Shown: piece after piece, positions 1-5,960 of the stretch
How positions within the stretch are numbered: the stretch's first letter is position 1
Layout of the letters: each line of letters opens with the position of its first letter
DNA from: Candidatus Staskawiczbacteria bacterium
GTDB taxonomy: Bacteria; Patescibacteriota; Minisyncoccia; Minisyncoccales; Staskawiczbacteraceae
DNA: 7,455 nucleotides
NCBI GenBank assembly: GCA_026395275.1
Contig: JAPLZA010000087.1
Span: 2,279 to 9,733, forward strand
Direction: 5' to 3'
Notes under the pieces: generated by a model
The model's input: the letters and a program-made list of their open reading frames with translations, nothing else
What the model was told of the DNA's origin: nothing
The model's database searches: none
Program-made: the position numbers and the translations under genes

Positions 1-1032
1 CTAGCCCTCTCCCAGTTCTTGTTTTCTTCTTTCTAAAAATTCTTTAAGGAATTCGTAAATAATTCCAAAAACCGGAACCGCAAAAATCATTCCCAAAAAA
101 CCAAATATTTTAGCTCCCAACAACAACGAAACCAAAACCAAGACCGGCGGAATGTCGGTCATTTTTTTCATTAGTAAAGGAGTCAAAAGCTTGTTTTCTA
201 TTTCCTGAATTATCATTATGGCAATTAATACATACAAAACTGTCAGCCAAGAACCCGATGAAACCGCAACCAGTGTAATCAGCAAAATACTTGTTATCCA
301 CGGCCCTATGTAAGGTATAAAGTTTAAAAATCCCGATATTAAAGCCAAAATAAAGGCATACTCTACGCCAAACATGTAAAAAACAATATATGAAGCAACT
401 CCTATAAATAGGCAGGCCAAAAGTCTAGCGCCAAACCATCCTGCAACCTTTTTTTGGACTCTTTCAAAAATGTTTCTTATTTGATCTTCAAATTTAGACG
501 GACAAATCAATAATAAAAATTTTTCCACTGCGCTTTCTTCAAAAGAAAGAAAAAATGCCATTGTCAAAATAGATATTGTGGAGGCAATTCCGCCAAAAAA
601 TACTGCTATTGCCTTTATTATTCCCTGCGAGCTTTGAGACAATGTTGAAGAAACAACGCTGGTGAGGTCGCCAAGGTTCTGGGCAGTATCAACCCCAAAT
701 TGCTCTAAAATGGGGCTTATTTTACTAAAGTATGCCGGCAAATATTGTAAAAATTGACGCATTTCAGACATAAAAATTGGCGCTGAAATATATATCAAAA
801 GGCCTAAAATTCCGAATATTGAAAAGTATAATATAAATATGGCTAAAATTTTAGGTATATAAAATTTTCTTAAAAAATTAATTCCGGGCTCCAATAAAAC
901 AGATATTGCCACAGCGAATAAAAACCAAAGAGCTATTTCTCTGGCAAGAAAAATAATATAGAAAACAAAAATCGCCACAAACACCTTGCCTATTGTTCCC
1001 CATGAAATATCTAAAACATCTTCTCTGCTCAT
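1..1032 (-). CDS. AI-2E/PerM family membrane protein
   Basis: A 343-residue integral membrane protein, complete with its stop codon at the window edge. Hydrophobic segments lie at about residues 14-48, 60-85, 140-165, 203-260 and 263-325, the usual layout of the AI-2E transporter (PerM/YdiK/TqsA) family, whose normal length is about 340-370. The family hallmark is clear: IPYIGP at 239-244, then an E-N-K-L-L-T-P-x-x-M stretch from about 277 to 288 and a G-F-L-G-M-I-F-A-V-P-V stretch at 311-321. A soluble region at about 86-140 sits between the early and later helices. Members are proposed to export small molecules or ions; the substrate cannot be read from sequence. The ATG at 1032 follows the peptidase stop by only 4 bases, so it is probably the last visible gene of the glycyl-tRNA synthetase operon. 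No convincing Shine-Dalgarno is seen. Family assignment is firm, function is not. Confidence 0.9.
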   Translation of the reverse strand: MSREDVLDISWGTIGKVFVAIFVFYIIFLAREIALWFLFAVAISVLLEPGINFLRKFYIPKILAIFILYFSIFGILGLLIYISAPIFMSEMRQFLQYLPAYFSKISPILEQFGVDTAQNLGDLTSVVSSTLSQSSQGIIKAIAVFFGGIASTISILTMAFFLSFEESAVEKFLLLICPSKFEDQIRNIFERVQKKVAGWFGARLLACLFIGVASYIVFYMFGVEYAFILALISGFLNFIPYIGPWITSILLITLVAVSSGSWLTVLYVLIAIMIIQEIENKLLTPLLMKKMTDIPPVLVLVSLLLGAKIFGFLGMIFAVPVFGIIYEFLKEFLERRKQELGEG

Positions 1033-1036
1033 TTTA

Positions 1037-2308
1037 TTAAAGATTTAATAATTGTTTTATTCTGACGGAATCTTTTTGTTCAAATGGACCAATTACTGCC
1101 AAATTAAGTTTTTCTGGCACAAAAATGTCTCCCGCTATTTTCTTTATATCACTTACAGAAACCGCGTCAATTTTTTTAAACTTTTCCTTGGGACTTAAAA
1201 TATCTTTTTCCAATAATTCCTGCACTCCATAGAAAGACGCTTGAGTGTCTGAAGAATCTAAAGATAAAGATGTAATTCCCTTTAAATAATCTTTTGCCTT
1301 TTGCAATTCTTTTTCTGTGATTTTATTGTCTCTTAAATCTTTATACTCTTGTAAAATTAATTCTACAGATTTTTCCAAATTTTTATGGTCAATACCAGCC
1401 TGCGTAACTAAATATCCGGTATCTGTAGAATTGTCAGCTGAAGTATGTATTGAATATGCCAAACCATTTCTTTCCCTTACTTTTATAAAAAGTCTGGAGC
1501 TCATGTTGCCTCCTAAAATAACGGCCATTAAGGCTAAAGCATATCTTCTTTTATCAAACAAATCATAGGCCCTTACTCCCAAGCAAAAATGTGTCTGGTC
1601 TGTTTTTTTATTATGTATTAAAACTTTCGGCTCTTGCTGAGCTTCTTTTGCTTTAAGTTTTTTTGGCTCCTCGGTTTTTTCTGAAGCTTCAAAAGATTTT
1701 TTAATTTTAGCTTCTATGTTTTTTGTTTTAACGTTTCCCGCCACGCAAATTACAACATTAGACGGAGAATAATGGGACTTATAATAATCTACAACTTTTT
1801 CTCGGTTAAAGCTTAAAATATTTTCTTTTTCACCAATTGTCATCCATCCGGCCGGCTGGTCTCCATACAAAAGTTTCTCCCACAAATCACCCAAATAAGC
1901 GGTTGGCGTGTCTAAATACATATTAACTTCTTCTATTATTACCCCCTTTTCTCTTTGTATTTCATTTTCATCAAACTTGGAATTTAAAAATATATCAGAA
2001 ATCCAATCTAGGGCAACGTCAGCGTGTGATTTTTCAACTTTTGCCCAAAAACCGGTCACCTCTTTAGAAGTAAAAGCATTATATTCTCCGCCTATTGAAT
2101 CTAGGGTTTCTGAAATTTCTAATGTATTTGGCCTCTTTTGTGTTCCCTTAAAAAACATGTGCTCTAAAAAATGAGATATCCCGTTTATATCTTTTGTTTC
2201 ATATTTTGAGCCTGTGCCAACTAAAATTAAAACTGTCACAGAGTTGGCGCTCTCCATAGGAATTGTAATAATCCTTAGTCCGTTTTTTAAAGTTGTTTTT
2301 TTGTACAT
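1037..2308 (-). CDS. M16 family zinc metallopeptidase (processing-peptidase-like)
   Basis: A 423-residue single-chain M16 peptidase of the PqqL/mitochondrial-processing-peptidase-beta type (M16B-like size). The inverted zinc motif HFLEH is at residues 46-50 (H46, E49 catalytic base, H50). The third ligand is expected about 76 residues later and is met by VIIEEVNM at 123-130 (E126 or E127). The C-terminal half has the conserved MSSRLF at 269-274 and R-E-R-N-G-L-A-Y-S at 278-286, whose Arg/Tyr pair contacts substrate in the family. All active-site elements are present, so it should be an active protease rather than an inactive partner. No signal peptide is visible, suggesting a cytosolic place, where such enzymes degrade short peptides. 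It starts 11 bases after the glycosyltransferase stop and ends 4 bases before the AI-2E gene, so it is an operon member. The lysine/glutamate-rich linker at about 209-227 joins the two halves. The upstream region lacks a clear ribosome binding site. Confidence 0.95.
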   Translation of the reverse strand: MYKKTTLKNGLRIITIPMESANSVTVLILVGTGSKYETKDINGISHFLEHMFFKGTQKRPNTLEISETLDSIGGEYNAFTSKEVTGFWAKVEKSHADVALDWISDIFLNSKFDENEIQREKGVIIEEVNMYLDTPTAYLGDLWEKLLYGDQPAGWMTIGEKENILSFNREKVVDYYKSHYSPSNVVICVAGNVKTKNIEAKIKKSFEASEKTEEPKKLKAKEAQQEPKVLIHNKKTDQTHFCLGVRAYDLFDKRRYALALMAVILGGNMSSRLFIKVRERNGLAYSIHTSADNSTDTGYLVTQAGIDHKNLEKSVELILQEYKDLRDNKITEKELQKAKDYLKGITSLSLDSSDTQASFYGVQELLEKDILSPKEKFKKIDAVSVSDIKKIAGDIFVPEKLNLAVIGPFEQKDSVRIKQLLNL

Positions 2309-2319
2309 ATATTAAATTA

Positions 2320-3009
2320 TTATTTAAAATATCTTTCTCTAAATTTTTTATCTAATTTTAAAAGATGCAATATCATCCAAATTAACCAAAAAAATAAAGT
2401 CCTAAAATATCCATTATTTTCATATCTGCGCAAAGAAGTTATAGCGTAACAATTTTTTAAAAGCTTGTATTCTACTTTTAATTTTTCTGCTCTTTCTATA
2501 AAATCTTTAAATTCTGCAATTTTTTTTGTTTCATCAAACCCTCCAACTTTCTCAAAAACATTCCTGTGGCAAAAAAATACTCCATCTATTACTCCTTTAT
2601 ATATTTTTAATTTGTGCGCCCAGTTTTTGCAAAAAAATATAATACTGCCTCTTATGCTTTTTTTGTCTGGCGTGCCAAGTGGCGTGCCCATAAAATTTTC
2701 TCCGGCTTGTTGAGATATTTTTTCCAATGATCCTGGCTCAAGATAACTGTCTGCGTCAGAAAAAATAAAAATATCTCCAGTTGCCACTTTTGCTCCTTGG
2801 TTTCTTGCCAAACTTACTCCAATTTTGCTTGTAAAATTTAAAACTTTATCTGCTTTGCCAATTGCCAATTCATAAGTTTTGTCCTGAGAATCATTTACAA
2901 CAATAACAACTTCCACAGGATAATTTTGACTCTTGTATTTCTCAATAGCCCTTTGAATATACTTTTCCTCATTACGCGCAGGAATTATTACTGAAACTTT
3001 TTTAGGCAT
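2320..3009 (-). CDS. Family 2 glycosyltransferase, membrane-associated
   Basis: A 229-residue GT-A fold, family 2 glycosyltransferase. It opens with SVIIPARNEE (6-15), the standard nucleotide-sugar binding start, followed by VVNDSQDKT (37-45) in place of the usual D-D-x-S-x-D-x-T, then SLARNQGA (66-73) and the metal-binding DAD at 85-87 in FSDADSYLEP. The acceptor region carries GGFDE (156-160) and an acidic helix around EFKDF (166-170). A hydrophobic stretch at 203-217 followed by basic residues suggests the C-terminus sits on the inner membrane face. It probably moves a sugar onto a lipid or surface polymer; donor and acceptor are unknown. The chain is short for the family but has all core motifs. 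Its ATG lies inside the 3' end of the glycyl-tRNA synthetase gene (8-base overlap), implying coupled translation, and no separate Shine-Dalgarno is seen. Confidence 0.9.
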   Translation of the reverse strand: MPKKVSVIIPARNEEKYIQRAIEKYKSQNYPVEVVIVVNDSQDKTYELAIGKADKVLNFTSKIGVSLARNQGAKVATGDIFIFSDADSYLEPGSLEKISQQAGENFMGTPLGTPDKKSIRGSIIFFCKNWAHKLKIYKGVIDGVFFCHRNVFEKVGGFDETKKIAEFKDFIERAEKLKVEYKLLKNCYAITSLRRYENNGYFRTLFFWLIWMILHLLKLDKKFRERYFK

Positions 3010-4294
3010 TTAAAGATTCTGAAATTTTCTTAACTAAATCAGAAATTTTAACTCTCTCTTGTTTGGTTGTATCGCGGTCTCTTATTGTCACATCATCTTT
3101 TTCTAAAGTATCAAAATCAATTGTCACGCAAAAAGGCGTTCCAATTTCGTCTTGGCTGTAATATCTTTTCCCAATATTTCCCCTTTCGTCAAAGGCAACC
3201 GTAAATTCTTTTTTCAAAAGGTCATAAACTTCTTTTGCTTTTTTAACTAATTCCGGCTTATTTTTCAGTAGTGGGAAGACTGCAACTTTATATGGAGCTA
3301 ATTTTGCCGGAAGTTTTAAAACAACTCTTTCGGCTTCTTCTTTATAAGCTTCGCACAAAACAGCTAAAACAGACCTGTCTAATCCCCAAGTTGGTTCTAT
3401 TACATGTGGGTAAAACTTTTCTTTTACCTCAATGTCCTCATACGGAGGCTCCTTAAAATGATTTTTTAAATCAAAATCTGTGCGGTAGGCCAACCCATAA
3501 AGCTCATCTTTTCCAAAAGGAAAATCATACTCAAAATCAATTGTTTTTTTAGAATAATGAGCAAGCTCGTCTTTGGGCACATCTAGCTCGTGAATATTTT
3601 TTTTATCTAAGCCTAAATTGTCAGTCATCCACGACCACATTTCTTTTCTCCACATTTCAAAAACTGTTTTCCAATCTTCTTCTTTAATAAAATACTCAAT
3701 TTCCATTTGCTCAAACTCTCTTGTGCGGAAAATAAAATTTCCCGGAGTGATTTCATTGCGGAATGCCTTGCCAATTTGGGCAATTCCAAAAGGAATTTTT
3801 TTTCTTGATGTTTCTAAAACATTTTTAAAATCAACAAACATTGCCTGAGCAGTTTCTGGCCTAAAATAAACAGTGCTTTCCTCATTTTCAACCGGGCCCA
3901 AAAAGGTTTTAAGCATTAAATTAAACTGCTTTGCTTGGGTAAACTCTCCTCCGCAATCCGGACATTTTTTGCTTTCAATTTTGTCTGCTCTGAACCTATG
4001 GTGGCATTTTTTACATTCAACCAAGGGGTCTGAAAATGTAGCTAAGTGCCCAGAAGACTTCCAAACTTTTGGATTCATTATTAAAGCCGCATCAATCCCA
4101 ACCATGTCGTCACGCATATGAACAAATCTTTTCCACCAAGCATTTTTTATATTATTTTTTAGCTCAACTCCCATGGGCCCATAATCAAACGAGTTTGCCA
4201 AGCCTCCATAAATTTCCGAGCCAGGGAATATAAAACCCCTTCTTTTACATAAAGAAACTATTTTTTCTATTGTTGCGCCATCTTCTTTTTTCAT
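3002..4294 (-). CDS. glyS: Glycine--tRNA ligase, single-chain (alpha2) type
   Basis: A 430-residue class II aminoacyl-tRNA synthetase that charges tRNA-Gly with glycine in the cytosol. It is the homodimeric type shared by archaea, eukaryotes and part of the bacteria, not the alpha/beta two-subunit type. Visible landmarks: an N-terminal K-R-R-G-F-I-F-P (17-24) and EIYGG (27-31), a Cys4 zinc-knuckle-like insertion with C94, C97, C111 and C114, FRPETAQ (144-150), motif 2 FRNEITP (178-184), motif 3 GLDRSVLAVL (304-313), and a C-terminal anticodon-binding domain from about 333 to the end, including GNIGKRY (372-378) and GTPFCVT (385-391). It is somewhat shorter than many homologues but no core motif is missing. 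The ATG at 4294 is chosen because the protein aligns with the usual family start; no Shine-Dalgarno is seen before it. It is the first gene of the four-gene operon. The symbol glyS is used loosely, since some databases call this type glyQS. Confidence 0.97.
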   Translation of the reverse strand: MKKEDGATIEKIVSLCKRRGFIFPGSEIYGGLANSFDYGPMGVELKNNIKNAWWKRFVHMRDDMVGIDAALIMNPKVWKSSGHLATFSDPLVECKKCHHRFRADKIESKKCPDCGGEFTQAKQFNLMLKTFLGPVENEESTVYFRPETAQAMFVDFKNVLETSRKKIPFGIAQIGKAFRNEITPGNFIFRTREFEQMEIEYFIKEEDWKTVFEMWRKEMWSWMTDNLGLDKKNIHELDVPKDELAHYSKKTIDFEYDFPFGKDELYGLAYRTDFDLKNHFKEPPYEDIEVKEKFYPHVIEPTWGLDRSVLAVLCEAYKEEAERVVLKLPAKLAPYKVAVFPLLKNKPELVKKAKEVYDLLKKEFTVAFDERGNIGKRYYSQDEIGTPFCVTIDFDTLEKDDVTIRDRDTTKQERVKISDLVKKISESLNA

Positions 4295-4334
4295 ATGTTT
4301 TTGCTAATTTGTATTTGATTTTTGATATTAAATT

Positions 4335-4363
4335 ATAATACCCTTTAAAAAACTCGAATTCAA
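4335..4363 (-). promoter_or_regulatory. Promoter of the glycyl-tRNA synthetase operon
   Basis: Read on the minus strand there is TTGAAT (4363 to 4358) as a -35 box, a 17-base spacer, and TATTAT (4340 to 4335) as a -10 box; the perfect TATAAT at 4337 to 4332 overlaps it and is an alternative -10 with a longer, 20-base spacer. The start of transcription would fall near 4325-4330, giving a leader of about 35 bases with no hairpin and no Shine-Dalgarno before the ATG at 4294. It lies directly downstream of the lysA-like gene's terminator, so the operon is probably transcribed independently. Evidence is sequence match only. Confidence 0.6.
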
Positions 4364-4369
4364 GCCTGT

Positions 4370-4383
4370 CCCGCCATGGCGGG
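4370..4383. repeat. 14-base perfect palindrome
   Basis: CCCGCCATGGCGGG is a perfect inverted repeat of 14 bases lying between the lysA-like terminator and the glyS promoter. It is GC-rich in an AT-rich intergenic region. Its GGCGGG arm can also pair with the CCCCGCC at 4395-4401, that is, with the descending arm of the terminator. Palindromes of this general look occur as dispersed repeats in environmental bacterial genomes, but only one copy is in the window, so whether it is dispersed here is unknown. An operator is an alternative. Confidence 0.55.
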
Positions 4384-4384
4384 G

Positions 4385-4425
4385 CAAAAAAAGACCCCGC
4401 CGCACTCCTGTGAGTTTGGCGAGGC
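4385..4425 (-). terminator. Intrinsic terminator of the lysA-like gene
   Basis: On the minus strand, starting 13 bases after the stop codon, GCCTCGCC (4425 to 4418) pairs with GGCGGGGT (4401 to 4394) in an 8-base stem with two G-U pairs. An inner ACTC/GAGT stem closes an ACAG loop. One C and then seven T residues (4392 to 4386) follow the stem. This is a standard Rho-independent terminator and separates the gene from the downstream operon. Confidence 0.85.
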
Positions 4426-4438
4426 ATTAAATCTAAGC

Positions 4439-5803
4439 TTAATAGCCCCTTGGATGTGGCCTTCTGGTGCCCGGAGGGAAAACCATAAGGCTAAAAACAT
4501 TTGCAGCTTTTTTGGGCTTACGAATCATGATAACATTTTCGTTTGTGCCATCCTGATCCAGAAGACCCATAATCGGCAAGCGAAAATTATATGAATCAGG
4601 TGCCATTGCTCCTGAATGAGCTCCGCAATTATATGTCACATGAATATCTCCGCGCTGAACAGATCGGGGCAAAAGACGTTCTCCGTTTGTATGTTCTGTA
4701 TGACCACACTCGGGGCACTTACTTGTGGTTGATATTGCCGTCAGCCTGCCCCAATTTTCACACATGGGATCAACCACGTTTGTAAAATGACGAGGGCCAA
4801 AGCGGAGATTGCCATCTGGAGTTAAGACATCATGGTAATGGTAAGCACCGTAAAATGCCGGACGCGGACACATGGACATAGCCGCCTGAACACCAATAAA
4901 GTGCCGATATTTCTGCATAACATGTATCACGCGGTTAACCCCAATCCCATGGGGACCTGTAATATATCTGCCACTTTCGGTCATCAACATTGGCATGAAG
5001 CCAAATTGGCCAGCGAAATCTCGAAAAAGCTTGTCTATTCTTGTGGCAATCCAGTCAAGATTCAGTGAAGGATCTTTCGGCCGGTAAGGAATTCCAAATC
5101 CTCCGCCAATATCAATCCAGGAAACTCTGATCCCAAGTTTTTTATAAAGAAGAACAGCAACTTCCAGTGTAAAGCGGGCAGTCTCCACAAAGTCATGCGC
5201 ACGGCGGTCATTCGAGCAAACCATAATGTGGATACCAAACTCTCTGGCTCCACGGTCTCTTGCCATTTTATAGGCAGGAATGATTTGCTGGATTGTTATA
5301 CCATACTTTGCAATTGGAGGGTCGCCGATTACATTTCCCTTGGGGGTGGTCAGACGTTTACCCGGGTTAATACGGAAAAAAATCTTTTTTGGAAAAACTG
5401 GCACTAAAGGAATAAAACTTATGTCATCAAGATTGAGCATACTGCCTCGCCCACTTAATGCATACTCAAATTCCCCTGTCGCCGTGTCGTTAGAACTGTA
5501 AACAATGTCGTTCTCTTTGGCTCCAAGCGACCAGGCTAAGGCTAACTCTCCCGGAGAGCTACAGTCGAATCCGAAACCAAACTTCCTGAATAAAAATCCG
5601 AGGATCCAGGGTTCGGGCAACGCCTTGATGCACTGGAACTGACGGTAGGACATTGATTTTGATCCGAACGCAGATATTACCTCTTGCGCAGTTCCGGCGA
5701 TTCCGGGCAAGCTCAAGAAATGAAATGGCGAACCAAATCTGTCTATAATTGCGGGCAGACGCGGATAAACGTCTTTTCTCCAATACGAAGGCATGTTTCT
5801 CAT
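4439..5803 (-). CDS. lysA: Diaminopimelate-decarboxylase-like PLP enzyme
   Basis: A 454-residue fold-type III PLP decarboxylase (alanine-racemase-like barrel plus C-terminal beta domain), best matched to diaminopimelate decarboxylase, which converts meso-DAP to lysine and CO2. Landmarks: PLP lysine K60 in QCIKALP, FDCSSPGELALA (79-90), GIHIMVCSND (190-199) at the place of the usual H-x-G-S segment, the phosphate loop DIGGGFGIPY (231-240), ESGRY (276-280) where E-P-G-R is usual, CPRPAFYGAYH (312-322), the catalytic-cysteine site C348-E349, and GAHSGAM followed by SYNFR (395-408), with Y405 as the usual PLP-contacting tyrosine. It is longer than the typical roughly 420 residues, partly through an insertion with C363-P-E-C366-G-H around 361-380. 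The ATG at 5803 is favoured because AGAAAGGA sits 7 bases upstream; the next Met (residue 4) would be too far from it. It is a single-gene unit with its own promoter and terminator and is richer in G+C than the glyS operon. A decarboxylase for a related substrate remains possible. Confidence 0.8.
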   Translation of the reverse strand: MRNMPSYWRKDVYPRLPAIIDRFGSPFHFLSLPGIAGTAQEVISAFGSKSMSYRQFQCIKALPEPWILGFLFRKFGFGFDCSSPGELALAWSLGAKENDIVYSSNDTATGEFEYALSGRGSMLNLDDISFIPLVPVFPKKIFFRINPGKRLTTPKGNVIGDPPIAKYGITIQQIIPAYKMARDRGAREFGIHIMVCSNDRRAHDFVETARFTLEVAVLLYKKLGIRVSWIDIGGGFGIPYRPKDPSLNLDWIATRIDKLFRDFAGQFGFMPMLMTESGRYITGPHGIGVNRVIHVMQKYRHFIGVQAAMSMCPRPAFYGAYHYHDVLTPDGNLRFGPRHFTNVVDPMCENWGRLTAISTTSKCPECGHTEHTNGERLLPRSVQRGDIHVTYNCGAHSGAMAPDSYNFRLPIMGLLDQDGTNENVIMIRKPKKAANVFSLMVFPPGTRRPHPRGY

Positions 5804-5810
5804 GGCTTTG

Positions 5811-5818
5811 TCCTTTCT
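5811..5818 (-). promoter_or_regulatory. Ribosome binding site of the lysA-like gene
   Basis: AGAAAGGA on the minus strand, 7 bases before the ATG at 5803. It decides between this ATG and the in-frame Met codon three codons later. It contrasts with the genes of the glyS operon, none of which has such a site. Confidence 0.8.
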
Positions 5819-5826
5819 GTTTTTTC

Positions 5827-5840
5827 AATTTTCAAACAAC
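5827..5840 (-). promoter_or_regulatory. Shared leader motif GTTGTTTGAAAATT, copy 1
   Basis: The 14-base motif lies in the early 5' leader of the lysA-like gene, about 7-10 bases after the expected transcription start. An identical copy occupies the same place before the aminotransferase gene (7168-7181). It resembles the boxA antitermination element of rRNA leaders in low-GC Gram-positive bacteria (of the form GTTCTTTGAAAACT), but it could equally be a protein-binding site or simply a relic of a duplicated promoter. Confidence 0.6.
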
Positions 5841-5846
5841 AAAACG

Positions 5847-5882
5847 ATAATATAATTTATAACTTTTTAAAGTATTTGTCAA
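5847..5882 (-). promoter_or_regulatory. Promoter of the lysA-like gene
   Basis: On the minus strand, a perfect -35 box TTGACA (5882 to 5877) is followed after 15 bases by TATAAATTATATT (5861 to 5849), which contains the -10 element. Transcription should begin near 5845-5850, giving a leader of about 45 bases. The same arrangement, with the same 13-base AT element at the same distance, precedes the aminotransferase gene. Confidence 0.8.
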
Positions 5883-5907
5883 CACTTCGACGGGCTCAGT
5901 GCAGGCC
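5883..5907. repeat. Possible short dispersed repeat next to the lysA-like promoter
   Basis: The GC-rich stretch beginning CACTTCGACGGGCTCAGTG (5883-5901) and ending in GCAGGCC lies directly against the -35 box, between the preceding terminator and the promoter. Its ends CACT and AGTG form a weak inverted repeat. Stretches of the type CTTCGACxxGCTCAGTGC are familiar as small interspersed repeats in many environmental bacterial genomes. That is a memory-based resemblance; only one copy is present in the window. Confidence 0.4.
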
Positions 5908-5911
5908 GTTA

Positions 5912-5941
5912 TAAAAAAAGAGCGGTCACACTCGTGACCGC
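5912..5941 (-). terminator. Intrinsic terminator of the aminotransferase gene
   Basis: On the minus strand, about 19 bases past the stop codon, GCGGTCAC and GTGACCGC (between 5941 and 5922) form a perfect 8-base stem with a 4-base loop GAGT. TC and then seven T residues (5919 to 5913) follow. A textbook Rho-independent terminator; it separates the aminotransferase from the next promoter. Confidence 0.92.
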
Positions 5942-5960
5942 AAAAACTTCCGAAAAACTT

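Noticed and set aside
4295..4438. A T-box riboswitch before the glycyl-tRNA synthetase gene
   Set aside because: The leader from the predicted transcription start to the ATG is only about 35 bases, too short for a T-box, and the hairpin further upstream belongs to the preceding gene's terminator.
5559..5828. An 89-codon minus-strand frame covering the start of the lysA-like gene
   Set aside because: It overlaps the true gene in another frame, begins upstream of the Shine-Dalgarno and shows no family resemblance.
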